Assembly: GCF_000708715.2 (NCBI RefSeq)
Contig: NZ_JENB01000007.1
Span: 62,001-126,000, forward strand
From: Pseudomonas putida W15Oct28
Lineage (GTDB): Bacteria; Pseudomonadota; Gammaproteobacteria; Pseudomonadales; Pseudomonadaceae
Direction of reading: 5' to 3'
DNA length: 64,000 nt
Shown here: one piece after another, positions 43,940 through 54,489 of the stretch
Position numbering within the stretch: the stretch's first letter is position 1
Layout of the letters: each line of letters opens with the position of its first letter
Program-made: the position numbers and the translations under genes
Notes under the pieces: generated by a model
The model's database searches: none
The model's input: only the letters and a program-made list of their open reading frames with translations
Told to the model about the DNA's origin: nothing

Positions 43940-44842
43940 TTACAGGTCGCCGTAGCCCAGCGAGCGCAGGGCGCGCTCGTCGTCGGACCAGCCGCCTTTC
44001 ACCTTGACCCACAGGTTGAGCATGACCTTGGAGTCGAACAGCACTTCCATGTCCTTGCGCGCCTCGGAACCGATGCGCTTGATGCGCTCGCCCTTGTCGC
44101 CAATGATGATTTTTTTCTGGCCGTCGCGCTCGACCAGGATCAGCGCGTGAATATGCAGCACATGGCCCTGCTGCTTGAATTCTTCAATTTCCACGGTGAT
44201 CTGGTACGGAAGCTCAGCACCCAGTTGGCGCATGATCTTCTCGCGCACCAGTTCGGCGGCCAGGAAGCGGCTGCTGCGGTCGGTGATCTGGTCTTCCGGG
44301 AAGAAGTGATCGTTCTCGGGCAGGTGCTTGGCGATCTGTGCTTCCAGCGCTTCGAGGTTGTGCCCCTGCTGCGCAGAAATCGGCATGACTTCGGCGTTTG
44401 GCAGTTGCTCCTGCAGCCACTGCAGGTGCGGGATCAGCTCGGCCTTCTCTTCCATGCGGTCGGTTTTGTTGACCGCGATGATCAGCGGGCCGGTCACGTA
44501 CTGCACGCGCTCCAGCACCAGTTGGTCCTCGTCGGTCCACTTGGTGCGGTCGACCACGAAGATCACCACGTCGACGTCCTTCAGGGCTGCCGAGGCGTTG
44601 CGGTTCATGTAGCGGTTCAAGGCTTTGTCGTTGGCCTTGTGCATACCGGGGGTGTCGACGTAGATCGCCTGCACATCACCTTCGGTCTTGATACCGAGCA
44701 TGTTGTGGCGGGTGGTCTGCGGCTTGCGCGACGTGATCGCCAGCTTCTGGCCCAGGATGTGGTTGAGCAAGGTCGACTTGCCCACGTTGGGGCGGCCGAC
44801 GATGGCCACGTAGCCGCAGCGAGTCGGGTTGTTATCAGTCAT
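43940..44842 (-). CDS. era: GTPase Era
   Basis: Ribosome-assembly GTPase of 300 residues that binds the 3' end of 16S rRNA. ATG 44842 is preferred over ATG 44848 because GGAG then lies seven bases upstream. G1 GRPNVGKS, G2 region [12 protein letters not shown]3 DTPGMHKA and G4 NKTD are present, followed by the KH domain near the C-terminus ([22 protein letters not shown]). It overlaps rnc by eight bases. Confidence 0.96.
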   Translation of the reverse strand: MTDNNPTRCGYVAIVGRPNVGKSTLLNHILGQKLAITSRKPQTTRHNMLGIKTEGDVQAIYVDTPGMHKANDKALNRYMNRNASAALKDVDVVIFVVDRTKWTDEDQLVLERVQYVTGPLIIAVNKTDRMEEKAELIPHLQWLQEQLPNAEVMPISAQQGHNLEALEAQIAKHLPENDHFFPEDQITDRSSRFLAAELVREKIMRQLGAELPYQITVEIEEFKQQGHVLHIHALILVERDGQKKIIIGDKGERIKRIGSEARKDMEVLFDSKVMLNLWVKVKGGWSDDERALRSLGYGDL

Positions 44843-45524
44843 TGCCATTCTCCACGCCCAGGGCGATCAGTGCAGACGCGGCAGCGACTTGCTCGGCAAT
44901 ACGCCGGCTAACGCCCTGACCACGACTCTTGTTGTTCAGCAGCACGACTTCGCATTCGACGAAGAACGTACGGCAGTGCGGTTCACCCTGGATATCCACT
45001 ACTTCGTAACGCGGCAGCTCACAGCTGCGCGATTGCAGGAATTCTTGCAGGCGGGTTTTCGGGTCCTTGTTGGTGTCGACCAGGGTCAGGCCTTCGAACT
45101 CGTCGGCCAGCCAGGCCAGGACGCGCTCCCGGGCCGTGTCCATGTCGGCGTCCAGGTAGATGGCACCAATCAGTGCCTCCAGGGCGTCGGCCAGGATCGA
45201 CTCGCGACGGAAACCGCCACTTTTGAGCTCACCCGAACCCAGGCGCAGGTATTCGCCCAGGTCAAAACCACGGGCCAGGCGGGCCAGGGTCTCGCCCTTG
45301 ACCAAGCGCGCGCGCAGGCGCGACAGCTGGCCTTCGCGGGCCTGCGGGAAGCGCTCGAACAGCGCTTCGCCGGCCACGAAGTTGAGAATGGCGTCACCGA
45401 GAAACTCCAGGCGCTCGTTATTGCGCCCGGCGTAGCTGCGATGGGTCAGCGCCAGGACCATCTGATCCTGATTCTTGAAGGTATAACCGAGCTTTCGCTC
45501 CAGATGGGCAAGGGAGGCACTCAT
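44835..45524 (-). CDS. rnc: ribonuclease III
   Basis: Double-strand-specific endoribonuclease that processes rRNA precursors and structured mRNAs. The 229 residues contain the catalytic signature [11 protein letters not shown] near residue 37, a second acidic cluster [13 protein letters not shown], and a C-terminal double-stranded-RNA-binding domain ([31 protein letters not shown]). It starts at ATG 45524. Confidence 0.96.
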   Translation of the reverse strand: MSASLAHLERKLGYTFKNQDQMVLALTHRSYAGRNNERLEFLGDAILNFVAGEALFERFPQAREGQLSRLRARLVKGETLARLARGFDLGEYLRLGSGELKSGGFRRESILADALEALIGAIYLDADMDTARERVLAWLADEFEGLTLVDTNKDPKTRLQEFLQSRSCELPRYEVVDIQGEPHCRTFFVECEVVLLNNKSRGQGVSRRIAEQVAAASALIALGVENGND

Positions 45525-45652
45525 GCAACCACCCGCTTGATGTTCAACGCGTTGTTCAAATCAACATCCTGAAAGACTGTTTGGCTGTGGCCCGCCGCCG
45601 TATGCGACGAATCTCCCGATCCCTGAGAACACAGCCTATGTCAGAAATGCAT

Positions 45653-45679
45653 TCGGCGCTGTCTGCTGGACAGCGCCGA
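45653..45679 (-). terminator. hairpin after lepB
   Basis: TCGGCGCTGTC (45653-45663) pairs with GACAGCGCCGA (45669-45679) around TGCTG: an 11-bp stem seven bases beyond the lepB stop. There is no U-tract. It may limit read-through from lepB into rnc. Confidence 0.7.
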
Positions 45680-45685
45680 TGGGTA

Positions 45686-46540
45686 TCAATGGATCAGGCC
45701 GACCCGCGACAGGTTGGGCAGGTGGCTGAGCTTGGGCTCTGGCCAGCTCATCCACACCGCAAAGGCCTTGCCGACGATGTTCCGGTCCGGAACCATGCCG
45801 TGCAGTTCCTTGGGGATGTTCGGATCATCCCAGTAACGGCTGTCATTGGAGTTGTCGCGGTTGTCGCCCATCATGAAGTAATGGCCTGCCGGCACGGTCC
45901 ACTGCTGGTCCGGCGGCATGCGATAACGGCTCATTTCCTTGCGGATCAGGTGTTCGGCCTCGCCGAGCTTTTCCTTGTACAGCTCGGCGCTGCCCAAGGT
46001 GCCCGGCTCGGTGCCCACCAGTTGTTCGGCAATCGGCTGGCCGTTGACGAACAACCGCTTGTCGTTGGTATAGCGGATCTGATCGCCCGGCAGGCCGACC
46101 ACTCGCTTGATGTAATTGACGTTCGGGTCGCTCGGATAGCGGAACACCATTACATCACCGCGTTGCGGGTCACCCACCTCGATGACCTTCTTGTCGATCA
46201 CCGGCAGGCGAATACCGTACGAGAACTTGTTCACCAGGATGAAATCGCCCACTTCCAGGGTCGGTTTCATCGACCCCGAAGGGATCTGGAACGGCTCGAC
46301 CAGGAATGAACGCAGCACCAGCACGATGAACAGCACCGGAAAGAACGATTTGCCGTACTCGACCAGCAACGGTTCCTTGTTCAGGCGCTCGACAACGGCC
46401 ATCTCGGGCTGGCTGACGCTGCCCTGATAGTTGGCGATAGCCGAACGCCGGCGCGGGGCCAGGAACAGCAGGTCGATCAAGCCCAGCAGACCGCAGACGA
46501 AGACGGCGATGACTAGCAACAGCGGGAAATTTAGCGACAT
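45686..46540 (-). CDS. lepB: signal peptidase I
   Basis: Membrane serine protease that removes Sec and Tat signal peptides at the periplasmic face. The 284 residues have two N-terminal membrane segments (LLLVIAVFVCGLLGLIDLLFL and FFPVLFIVLVLRSFLV), the nucleophile Ser90 in IPSGSMKP and the general base Lys145 in IKRVVGLPGD, plus the GDNRDNSNDSRYW box. It starts at ATG 46540, five bases after the lepA stop. Confidence 0.96.
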   Translation of the reverse strand: MSLNFPLLLVIAVFVCGLLGLIDLLFLAPRRRSAIANYQGSVSQPEMAVVERLNKEPLLVEYGKSFFPVLFIVLVLRSFLVEPFQIPSGSMKPTLEVGDFILVNKFSYGIRLPVIDKKVIEVGDPQRGDVMVFRYPSDPNVNYIKRVVGLPGDQIRYTNDKRLFVNGQPIAEQLVGTEPGTLGSAELYKEKLGEAEHLIRKEMSRYRMPPDQQWTVPAGHYFMMGDNRDNSNDSRYWDDPNIPKELHGMVPDRNIVGKAFAVWMSWPEPKLSHLPNLSRVGLIH

Positions 46541-46545
46541 AGGAC

Positions 46546-48345
46546 CTAGCTATCCAACCTGAGCACGGCGAGGAAGGCTTCTTGTGGAATTTCCACGTTG
46601 CCTACCTGTTTCATGCGTTTCTTACCGGCCTTCTGCTTCTCCAGCAGTTTCTTCTTACGGCTGACGTCACCACCGTAGCACTTGGCCAGTACGTTCTTTC
46701 TGAGCGCCTTGACGGTTGTCCGCGCAATGATCTGGCCGCCAATGGCTGCCTGGATCGCCACGTCGAACATCTGCCGAGGGATCAGTTCCTTCATCTTCTC
46801 GGTCAACGCACGGCCTTTGTAGGCCGCGTTGTCGCGGTGCACGATCAATGCCAGGGCATCGACCTTGTCGCCGTTGATCAGTACGTCCAGTTTGACCAGG
46901 TTGGCCGACTGGTAGCGATCGAAATGATAATCCAGCGAAGCATAGCCGCGGCTGGTGGACTTGAGACGGTCGAAGAAGTCCAGGACCACTTCGTTCATCG
47001 GCATGTCGTAACGCACCTGCACCTGGCTGCCGAGGAACTGCATGTCACGCTGCACGCCACGCTTCTCGATGCACAGGGTAATGACGTTACCCAGGTGTTC
47101 CTGCGGTACCAGGATGGTCGCGGTGACGATCGGCTCGCGGAAGTCGGTCACAGCCGAGACATCCGGCAGTCTTGACGGGTTATCGACGATGATGGTTTCG
47201 CCGGTCTTGAGCTCGAGCTCGTAGATCACGCTAGGTGCGGTGGTGATCAGGTCCAGGTCGTATTCGCGCTCCAGGCGCTCCTGGATGATCTCCATGTGCA
47301 GCATGCCGAGGAAACCGCAACGGAAGCCAAAGCCCAGGGCGTCGGAGCTTTCCGGCATGTACTGCAGCGACGAGTCGTTCAGGGTGAGCTTCTGCAAGGC
47401 GTCGCGGAAGTCTTCGAAGTCGTCGGAGCTGACCGGGAACAGGCCGGCGTAAACCTGTGGCTGGATTTTCTTGAAGCCCGCCAGCACTTCGACCTCGGGG
47501 GTCGTGTTCAAGGTCAGGGTGTCACCCACCGGCGCACCGTGAATGTCTTTGATGCTGGCGATGATGAAGCCTACTTCGCCGGCTTTCAGATCAGCGGTCT
47601 GGGTGTGTTTCGGGGTGAACACGCCCACGCTGTCGACCAGGTGCACCTTGCCGGTGGACTTGACCAGAATCTTGTCGCCCTTCTTGACGCGGCCCTGGCG
47701 CACACGCACCAGCGAGACCACGCCCAGGTAGTTGTCGAACCAGGAGTCGATGATCAGCGCCTGCAGGGGCGCGTCGATTTCGCCTACAGGCGCCGGGATG
47801 GTTTGCACCAGGCGCTCGAGCACCTCGTCCACGCCCATGCCGCTCTTGGCGCTACAGGCCACGGCGTCAGTGGCGTCGATGCCGATGATCTTCTCGATCT
47901 CATCCTTGACGCGGTCCGGGTCGGCCTGGGGCAGGTCCATCTTGTTCAGGACCGGCATGACTTCCAGGCCCTGCTCGATGGCGGTATAGCAGTTGGCCAC
48001 GGACTGGGCTTCAACGCCCTGACCGGCGTCCACCACCAGCAGTGCCCCTTCACAGGCCGCCAGCGAGCGCGAGACTTCGTAGGTGAAGTCGACGTGGCCG
48101 GGGGTGTCGATGAAGTTCAGCTGGTAGGTCTTGCCGTCTTGCGCCTTGTAGTGAAGCGTGACGCTGTGGGCTTTGATGGTAATCCCGCGTTCGCGCTCCA
48201 GGTCCATCGAATCAAGCACCTGGGCTTCCATTTCGCGCGCCGACAGGCCACCGCACATCTGGATGAAACGGTCGGCCAGCGTCGACTTGCCATGGTCGAT
48301 GTGGGCGATGATGGAGAAATTGCGGATATGACTCAAATCACTCAC
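46546..48345 (-). CDS. lepA: elongation factor 4 (LepA)
   Basis: Ribosome-bound GTPase of 599 residues related to EF-G. GTPase motifs: AHIDHGKST, the switch [10 protein letters not shown] and NKMDLPQ. The CTD specific to LepA carries [30 protein letters not shown]. The start is GTG 48345. It precedes lepB by five bases, the conserved operon of most bacteria. Confidence 0.96.
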   Translation of the reverse strand: MSDLSHIRNFSIIAHIDHGKSTLADRFIQMCGGLSAREMEAQVLDSMDLERERGITIKAHSVTLHYKAQDGKTYQLNFIDTPGHVDFTYEVSRSLAACEGALLVVDAGQGVEAQSVANCYTAIEQGLEVMPVLNKMDLPQADPDRVKDEIEKIIGIDATDAVACSAKSGMGVDEVLERLVQTIPAPVGEIDAPLQALIIDSWFDNYLGVVSLVRVRQGRVKKGDKILVKSTGKVHLVDSVGVFTPKHTQTADLKAGEVGFIIASIKDIHGAPVGDTLTLNTTPEVEVLAGFKKIQPQVYAGLFPVSSDDFEDFRDALQKLTLNDSSLQYMPESSDALGFGFRCGFLGMLHMEIIQERLEREYDLDLITTAPSVIYELELKTGETIIVDNPSRLPDVSAVTDFREPIVTATILVPQEHLGNVITLCIEKRGVQRDMQFLGSQVQVRYDMPMNEVVLDFFDRLKSTSRGYASLDYHFDRYQSANLVKLDVLINGDKVDALALIVHRDNAAYKGRALTEKMKELIPRQMFDVAIQAAIGGQIIARTTVKALRKNVLAKCYGGDVSRKKKLLEKQKAGKKRMKQVGNVEIPQEAFLAVLRLDS

Positions 48346-48483
48346 GGGTCAACACTCGAAAAGGCTGCGAGCCGGGACGCCCGCCGAAAAATAGCCGGGA
48401 ATTGTACCTCAAGCAGCAGGGATATGGGAGATTCCTCTATCGGGCTGTACCGCGCTTTGGCGCCCGCAATTGTGAATTTTCAT

Positions 48484-48509
48484 GAAAAAGGGCAGCCGTA
48501 GCTGCCCTT
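48484..48509 (-). terminator. rho-independent terminator of mucD
   Basis: AAGGGCAGC-CGTA-GCTGCCCTT forms a 9-bp stem 19 bases beyond the mucD stop, followed on the minus strand by a short run of T residues. Confidence 0.85.
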
Positions 48510-48527
48510 CCCTGCCTGCAAAACCGC

Positions 48528-49961
48528 TTATTCAGCGAGCTTGAAGGTGATGAAGCTGGCACGCCCCTGACGCAGCACGCGCATGGACACCGAGCGATTC
48601 TTCGGCAGTTCCTTGGCGATTTCGGTGAATTCCTTGGCCGAACCGATGGCCTGGTTGTTCAGGTGGCTGATGACGTCACCCGGGCGCAGGCCGATCATCG
48701 CTGCCGGGCCATCCTGCACTTCCTTGATAACCACGCCACCCTTGAGTTCAAGGGACTTTTTCTGCTCGGCGGTCAGGTCGGCCACCGAAACGCCCAGGCG
48801 GTTGCTGCTACGCTCGGCGCTGCCTTCGGCACCGGCACCGATGTCGGCATCGTCATCCGGCATCGCGCCGACCCCCACATCCAGGGTCTGGCGCTTGCCG
48901 TTGCGGATGATCTCCAGCTTGGCTTTTTCGCCGTCCTTGAGGCTCCCGACCAGGTGCGGCAGGTCGGCCGACATGACGATCGGCTGGCCGTTCATGCTCA
49001 GGATCACGTCACCCACCTGCAGGCCACCTTTGGCTGCCGGGCCGTTTTCCAGTACCTGGGCCACCAGCGCACCTGCCGGTTTGTCCAGGCCGAAGGATTC
49101 GGCCAGGTCCTTGTTGACCTCCTGAATCACCACGCCCAGCCAGCCGCGGCTGACCTTGCCGTCTTTCTTCAACTGGTTGGACACATCGATCGCCACATCG
49201 ATCGGGATGGCGAACGACAGGCCCATGAAGCCACCAGAACGGGTGAAGATCTGCGAGTTGATACCCACCACTTCGCCCTTCATGTTGAACAGCGGACCGC
49301 CCGAGTTACCCGGGTTGATGGCCACGTCGGTCTGGATGAACGGCACATAGGTTTCGTTAGGCAGCGTGCGGCCCTTGGCGCTGACGATACCTTTGGTCAC
49401 CGAATGGTCGAAGCCGAACGGCGAACCGATGGCCAGCACCCACTCGCCCACCTTGAGCTTCTCGGAATCACCCAGTTTCACGATCGGCAGGTTCTTGCCT
49501 TCGACCTTGAGGAGGGCCACGTCGGTACGCGGGTCGGTGCCGACCAGTTTGGCCTGCAGCTCGCTGCGGTCCGACAGGCGGACGATGATTTCGTCGGCAT
49601 CGGCCACTACGTGGTTGTTGGTCAGCACGTAACCATCGCTGGAAATGATGAAGCCCGAACCCAGCGATTGCGCCTCACGCTGGCGGTCGCCACGCGGCGA
49701 GCGCGGCTGCTGCGGCATGTTGCGCTCGAAGAATTCGCGGAACATCGGCGGCAGGCCTTCCAGGTCCGGCATCTGCCCAGCGGCAACGCGACGGTCCGGC
49801 AGCTTCTGCTTGGTACTGATGTTGACCACTGCCGGCGAGGCCTGCTCTACCAGCGTGGTGAAGTCGGGCAGGGCTTCCTCGGCCTGGGCGGTGAGCACCT
49901 GGCCAAGCATCAGCACGGCGGCGAACATCGATAGGTAGGATTTCAAGCGTGGTGTTGACAT
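48528..49961 (-). CDS. mucD: periplasmic serine protease MucD (DegP-like)
   Basis: HtrA-family protease and chaperone of 477 residues that restrains AlgU activity by clearing misfolded envelope proteins. A signal peptide ends near AQA (residue 27). The catalytic triad is His117 in NNHVV, Asp147 in DPRTDVALLKV and Ser220 in NPGNSGGPL. Two PDZ domains follow (SRGWLGVVIQEVNKDLAESF and RLGVSVADL onward). ATG 49961 follows GGGAG. It is separated from mucB by 176 bases that could hold its own promoter. Confidence 0.94.
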   Translation of the reverse strand: MSTPRLKSYLSMFAAVLMLGQVLTAQAEEALPDFTTLVEQASPAVVNISTKQKLPDRRVAAGQMPDLEGLPPMFREFFERNMPQQPRSPRGDRQREAQSLGSGFIISSDGYVLTNNHVVADADEIIVRLSDRSELQAKLVGTDPRTDVALLKVEGKNLPIVKLGDSEKLKVGEWVLAIGSPFGFDHSVTKGIVSAKGRTLPNETYVPFIQTDVAINPGNSGGPLFNMKGEVVGINSQIFTRSGGFMGLSFAIPIDVAIDVSNQLKKDGKVSRGWLGVVIQEVNKDLAESFGLDKPAGALVAQVLENGPAAKGGLQVGDVILSMNGQPIVMSADLPHLVGSLKDGEKAKLEIIRNGKRQTLDVGVGAMPDDDADIGAGAEGSAERSSNRLGVSVADLTAEQKKSLELKGGVVIKEVQDGPAAMIGLRPGDVISHLNNQAIGSAKEFTEIAKELPKNRSVSMRVLRQGRASFITFKLAE

Positions 49962-50137
49962 ACGACTCCCGTCACAACGAGCGGTAGTTTAGAAAGGCCC
50001 CTGCACAAAGCAGGAAAGGCCAGGCTCCAAGAAGCCTGACCTATAGAAAATTTGCCAGTAGATTGCAAATGACAATGCTTTAATTTCATTTCAGGCGTAT
50101 ATCCGTTCGCCTCGGCATTGCCCGCAAAAGCGCACCA

Positions 50138-51103
50138 TTACTGGCGCGCCTGGGCATCCTGTGGGCGCATCGACAATGCGACGCGTTCTGCCGTACCCAG
50201 CGGAATTTCGCCGACCACGGTGACGATCACCTTGCCCTTGGGCGTGTTCAGGCGCCGCGAAACCGCCGAGGTCGGGCCAAGCTGGGTACGCACATCGGTC
50301 CCGGCATCGTCCTTCACGGGCTCAAGAAACACCGAGAAGCGCGCCAGGCCATCGTCGTACATCAGGCTACTGACCGTGCTGTCACGCTTGGGGTCACGCC
50401 TTACCGAGCTGTTGACCAGCTCGAACCCTGGCGGGAGCCAGTCCGAGCGCCAGCCGGCGACACTGTCATTGCTGGCAGGGGCGACATGCTGCACCGGCTT
50501 GCAGGAAGCACTGGGGCGCAGGTCATCGTCACTGGGCGGCTTGGTGGTATCGAGGCGAGTCATCTGGAAGCGCTCCAGCAACTGCCCTTTGTCGTTGAGC
50601 ATCAACGAGCGAAGCGGCAGGCCAGTGTTGCGGTCCAGGTGCAGTTCGAAGGCATAGCGGTGCTGGTCGCGGGGCGTGAGCGTCACGATCACGGCATCGC
50701 GCCCGGCGACCCGTGACTTGCCCGCCACGCTCAAATCGTACCAGCCCATCAGTTTCAGTGGATCAAGCACACGCTGAGCAGCATCCGCAGGGGTAGTCAC
50801 ACCGCTGACCAAAGCCCCACTGACGCACTCCACCTTGCCATCCACGCGCAGGATTTCCTGGGCGGCGCCATCGAGCTGCAGCAGCCGCTCGCTGACCTTG
50901 CCGTCCTCGACCCTGTGCCAGATATCGTGGGAAGAAAAGCTACCGTTGCGTTCGTAGACGAACGAGCCCTGATAACTCTGCTTTTGCTCGGCTTGTGCCA
51001 GCTTGTTAAGCCACTCGCTCGCCTGGGGCGAGGAGTTTGCTGCCAATGCCGGCACAGTCATGCAGCTGCCAATCAGCAGCGACAGAAGAGGTAGCGCGCG
51101 CAT
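50138..51103 (-). CDS. mucB: MucB (RseB-like) regulator of anti-sigma factor cleavage
   Basis: Periplasmic protein of 321 residues that binds the periplasmic part of MucA and protects it from proteolysis. A signal peptide (LLSLLIGSCMTVPALA) precedes the mature start; the N-terminal domain has QSYQGSFVYERNGSFSSHDIWHRVEDGKVSERL, typical of RseB/MucB. It starts eight bases after mucA ends. No mucC follows it. Confidence 0.93.
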   Translation of the reverse strand: MRALPLLSLLIGSCMTVPALAANSSPQASEWLNKLAQAEQKQSYQGSFVYERNGSFSSHDIWHRVEDGKVSERLLQLDGAAQEILRVDGKVECVSGALVSGVTTPADAAQRVLDPLKLMGWYDLSVAGKSRVAGRDAVIVTLTPRDQHRYAFELHLDRNTGLPLRSLMLNDKGQLLERFQMTRLDTTKPPSDDDLRPSASCKPVQHVAPASNDSVAGWRSDWLPPGFELVNSSVRRDPKRDSTVSSLMYDDGLARFSVFLEPVKDDAGTDVRTQLGPTSAVSRRLNTPKGKVIVTVVGEIPLGTAERVALSMRPQDAQARQ

Positions 51104-51111
51104 GATCCTCC

Positions 51112-51708
51112 TTACTTAGCGGGGTTTCCCATGCTGGCGGCACGGGCGTACGGCAGGGCAGTCTCAGTGCCTTGGAGTGCGGACTCCTGGGCATGCTGAC
51201 GCAGGTAGCCCGGCAAACGCTGATCCCAGCCAGCCTGGTTTTGCAGCACGCCGTTGGCCATCGGCCCGGTCGGTTGCTCACTGCTTTCACTATAGCCTGC
51301 CAAAACGGCCGGACCCTGAGTTTGTGGCATGCTCAGGCCCTGTTGTGCAGGCTGCTGCGAAGCCAGCTCGGCGCCGGTGATTTCGTCCTGGTTGTACATC
51401 CGCACGCCTGCCAGCACCGCAACGGTGACCGAGGCGGCAACCGCCAGGCGAGCGACGCTGCGCCACGGGCCCTTGTTGGCCTTGGCTGGCACGGCTTCGT
51501 CAGCCAGCGCCGCAGACACCGCCGAGGCGATATCCAGGTTGGGCAGCAGCAGCTCCTTGTGCATGGCTGCACGGGCTACCTGGTAACGCGACCAGGTGGC
51601 ACGGGTTTCGGCGTCGTCCACGGCGCTCAGCACCCGACGCAGTTCCAGTTCGTCCGCTTCGTTATCCATCACCGCGGACAGCGATTCCTGCAAAGCTTCA
51701 CGACTCAT
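51112..51708 (-). CDS. mucA: anti-sigma factor MucA
   Basis: Inner-membrane anti-sigma factor of 198 residues, holding AlgU inactive. The cytoplasmic sigma-binding domain (EALQESLSAVMDNEADELELRRVL, TRATWSRYQVARAAMHKE) is followed by a membrane span near residues 85-103 (SVARLAVAASVTVAVLAGV) and a periplasmic tail. Full length, with no mucA22-like truncation. The gene lies 31 bases downstream of algU. Confidence 0.95.
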   Translation of the reverse strand: MSREALQESLSAVMDNEADELELRRVLSAVDDAETRATWSRYQVARAAMHKELLLPNLDIASAVSAALADEAVPAKANKGPWRSVARLAVAASVTVAVLAGVRMYNQDEITGAELASQQPAQQGLSMPQTQGPAVLAGYSESSEQPTGPMANGVLQNQAGWDQRLPGYLRQHAQESALQGTETALPYARAASMGNPAK

Positions 51709-51739
51709 GGCGGTTCCTCTCTTGGCTGTCGCCGCTGTC

Positions 51740-52321
51740 TCAGGTTTCCTGCAACAACGGCTGCAGGGCTTTGTCTATGGCCTCCCGAGCGCGGAAGATT
51801 CGAGAGCGCACGGTACCCACCGGACATTGCATGACGCTCGCAATGTCTTCGTAACTCAGGCCGTCAAACTCGCGCAGGGTCAATGCCGTACGCAGGTCTT
51901 CGGGCAGTTGCTGGATGGTGCGATGGACAGTGCCTTCGATTTCATCCCGCAACAACGAGCGCTCTGGGGACTCGAGATCCTTGAGGCCATGATCGCCGTC
52001 ATAAAACTCCGCATCCTCGGAGCTCACATCGCTGTCTGGCGGCCGTCTTCCACGGGACACCAGGTAGTTCTTCGCCGTGTTGATGGCGATGCGGTACAGC
52101 CAGGTATAAAACGCACTGTCACCGCGGAAATTGCCAAGCGCACGGTAGGCCTTGATAAAGGCTTCCTGTGCTACGTCCTGGGCCTCGTGGGTATCGTGAA
52201 CGAACCGCACGATCAACCCGAGAATCTTGTGCTGATACTTCAGCACCAACAGATCGAACGCTCGCCTGTCACCGCGCTGCACGCGCTCGACAAGCTGCTG
52301 ATCCTCTTCCTGGGTTAGCAT
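51740..52321 (-). CDS. algU: ECF sigma factor AlgU (sigma-E, RpoE)
   Basis: Extracytoplasmic-function sigma factor of 193 residues controlling envelope-stress and alginate genes. ATG 52321 is chosen because GAGGAG lies five bases upstream; a GTG six bases earlier is too close to that site. Region 2 has DEAQ-like FVHDTHEAQDVAQEAFIKAYRALGNFRGDSAFYTWLYRIA; region 4 has EDLRTALTLREFDGLSYEDIA and GTVRSRIFRAREA. Its own promoter class is present upstream, so it is autoregulated. Confidence 0.96.
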   Translation of the reverse strand: MLTQEEDQQLVERVQRGDRRAFDLLVLKYQHKILGLIVRFVHDTHEAQDVAQEAFIKAYRALGNFRGDSAFYTWLYRIAINTAKNYLVSRGRRPPDSDVSSEDAEFYDGDHGLKDLESPERSLLRDEIEGTVHRTIQQLPEDLRTALTLREFDGLSYEDIASVMQCPVGTVRSRIFRAREAIDKALQPLLQET

Positions 52322-52766
52322 GAACACTCCTCAGTGAACTCGAAGGAGCGGTGCAACACCCATCGATCAGGCTTGCAACCATAGACTCGGGCTTTACGCA
52401 AAAGTTCTCCCCTCCAAGCAAGTTTCCTGCAGCCCTTGGTCGGCTTGCACGGAAGACGCGGCGCGGTCACGGCCGGCTACGTCGATAATCAGGTTTCGAA
52501 TACGCAAGGACAACCCGGTCAGGCGTGCCGCCCCTGCGTCGCCGCGGCAAATTGTGACGTGCGGGCAACCTTCATAGGATTTCCGGCCATGTCGGAAAGT
52601 TCCCACAAAGGTTGTCGCGCGCCTCGGTAAGTGGCCAAGTGGCATGGAAATTGGCCACCTCGGGCTGCTATAAAGGCAACCTGGCCAAGTTTAACGATAG
52701 TTTCACAATGCCATCTGCGCGTGACTATTGTGCCGCGCCCCCTCTAAAGATTACTAGTGTCCCGAC
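52322..52766. other. 445-base divergent regulatory region between algU and nadB
   Basis: Contains the sigma-E-type promoter of algU at 52380-52407. The nadB side (52680-52750) is A/T-richer, reading AAGTTTAACGATAGTTTCAC, and probably contains the nadB promoter, but I could not assign -35 and -10 elements. The middle part contains no gene that I can support. Confidence 0.5.
52380..52407 (-). promoter_or_regulatory. AlgU (sigma-E) autoregulatory promoter
   Basis: On the minus strand GAACTT (52402-52407) and TCTATG (52380-52385) are spaced by 16 bases, matching the sigma-E consensus GAACTT-N16-TCtga. The start of transcription would be about 55 bases upstream of algU. Confidence 0.8.
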
Positions 52767-54371
52767 ATGAGCCAACAATTCCAACATGATGTCCTGGTGA
52801 TCGGCAGCGGTGCCGCCGGTCTCAGCCTGGCACTGAACCTTCCCAGCCACCTGCGCGTTGCCGTGCTCAGCAAGGGCGACCTGGCCAACGGCTCGACCTT
52901 CTGGGCCCAGGGTGGGGTCGCGGCGGTGCTGGACAATACCGATACCGTGCAGTCGCATGTCGAGGACACCCTCAATGCCGGCGGCGGCCTGTGCCATGAA
53001 GATGCAGTGCGTTTCACCGTCGAACACAGCCGTGAAGCCATCCAGTGGCTGATCGAGCAAGGTGTGCCCTTTACCCGCGACGAGCACTCCAGCGTTGACG
53101 ATGGCGGCTTCGAATTCCACCTCACCCGTGAGGGCGGCCATAGCCACCGGCGCATCATCCACGCCGCCGACGCCACTGGCGCAGCCATCTTCACCACGCT
53201 GCTGGAGCAGGCGCGCCGGCGCCCGAACATCCAGTTGCTGGAGCAGCGCGTGGCGGTCGACCTGATCACCGAACGCCGCCTGGGCCTGCCTGGTGAGCGC
53301 TGCCTGGGCGCCTACGTGCTCGACCGCAACACGGGTGAGGTAGACACCTTTGGCGCGCGTTTCACCGTGCTGGCCACTGGCGGTGCAGCCAAGGTCTACC
53401 TCTACACCAGCAACCCCGATGGTGCCTGCGGTGACGGCATCGCCATGGCCTGGCGGGCAGGCTGCCGGGTGGCGAACCTGGAATTCAACCAGTTCCATCC
53501 GACCTGCCTGTACCACCCGCAGGCCAAGAGCTTCCTGGTCACCGAAGCCTTGCGCGGTGAGGGTGCGCTGCTGCGCCTGCCCAATGGCGAACGCTTCATG
53601 CCACGCTTCGACCCGCGCGAAGAGCTGGCCCCGCGCGACATCGTGGCCCGCGCCATCGACCACGAGATGAAGCGCCTGGGCGTTGACTGCGTGTACCTGG
53701 ACATCACCCACAAGCCGGCCGATTTCATCATGGCCCACTTCCCCACCGTGTACGAGCGCTGCCTGGCCTTTGGCATCGATATCACCCGCCAGCCGATCCC
53801 GGTCGTACCGGCGGCGCACTACACCTGTGGCGGGGTGATGGTCGACGATCGCGGCCACACCGATGTGCCAGGCTTGTACGCCATCGGCGAAACCAGCTTC
53901 ACCGGCCTGCACGGTGCCAATCGCATGGCCAGCAACTCGCTGCTGGAATGCTTTGTCTATGGCCGTGCTGCCGCTGCCGACATCGAGGCGCACCTGGAAC
54001 AAGTGGCCATGCCCAAAGCGCTGCCCGGCTGGGACGCCAGCCAGGTTACCGACTCGGACGAGGACGTGATCATCGCGCACAACTGGGACGAGCTGCGGCG
54101 CTTCATGTGGGACTACGTGGGTATCGTGCGTACCAGCAAGCGCCTGCAGCGGGCCCAGCACCGCATTCGCCTGCTGCTGGACGAAATCGACGAGTTCTAC
54201 AGCAACTACAAGGTCAGCCGGGACCTGATCGAACTGCGCAACCTGGCGCAGGTGGCCGAACTGATGATCCTGTCGGCCATGCAGCGCAAGGAAAGCCGTG
54301 GGCTGCACTACACCCTGGACTACCCGGGCATGCTCGACGAGGCCAAGGACACCATCCTCAGCCCGCTCTGA
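52767..54371 (+). CDS. nadB: L-aspartate oxidase NadB
   Basis: FAD enzyme that oxidises aspartate to iminoaspartate, the first step of de novo NAD synthesis. The 534 residues start at ATG 52767. FAD-binding [11 protein letters not shown] near residue 12, the [12 protein letters not shown] loop, [14 protein letters not shown] [15 protein letters not shown], the active-site stretch [13 protein letters not shown] and [20 protein letters not shown] are all present. The C-terminal helical domain is intact. Confidence 0.96.
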   Translation: MSQQFQHDVLVIGSGAAGLSLALNLPSHLRVAVLSKGDLANGSTFWAQGGVAAVLDNTDTVQSHVEDTLNAGGGLCHEDAVRFTVEHSREAIQWLIEQGVPFTRDEHSSVDDGGFEFHLTREGGHSHRRIIHAADATGAAIFTTLLEQARRRPNIQLLEQRVAVDLITERRLGLPGERCLGAYVLDRNTGEVDTFGARFTVLATGGAAKVYLYTSNPDGACGDGIAMAWRAGCRVANLEFNQFHPTCLYHPQAKSFLVTEALRGEGALLRLPNGERFMPRFDPREELAPRDIVARAIDHEMKRLGVDCVYLDITHKPADFIMAHFPTVYERCLAFGIDITRQPIPVVPAAHYTCGGVMVDDRGHTDVPGLYAIGETSFTGLHGANRMASNSLLECFVYGRAAAADIEAHLEQVAMPKALPGWDASQVTDSDEDVIIAHNWDELRRFMWDYVGIVRTSKRLQRAQHRIRLLLDEIDEFYSNYKVSRDLIELRNLAQVAELMILSAMQRKESRGLHYTLDYPGMLDEAKDTILSPL

Positions 54372-54385
54372 AAATAGTGTCGCGA

Positions 54386-54470
54386 CCTTCGCGGGCTCGC
54401 CCGCTCCCACAGGATTTTCACTGCCTTGCAACCTTGCGCAGTACCTGTGGGAGCGGGCAAGCCCGCGAAG
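54386..54470. repeat. paired REP palindrome, GCGGGC(TC/AA)GCCCGC type
   Basis: CTTCGCGGGCTCGCCCGCTC and GAGCGGGCAAGCCCGCGAAG are inverted copies with TCCCACAGG at the loop side; the arms are not exact complements because the loop tetranucleotide differs. It lies between nadB and ygfX, convergent genes. Confidence 0.84.
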
Positions 54471-54489
54471 AAACCTACCGGGTTTTGAT

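Noticed and set aside
51112..51708. A mucoid-type truncation of mucA
   Set aside because: The reading frame is full length through the membrane span and the periplasmic tail, so no mucA22-like frameshift is present.
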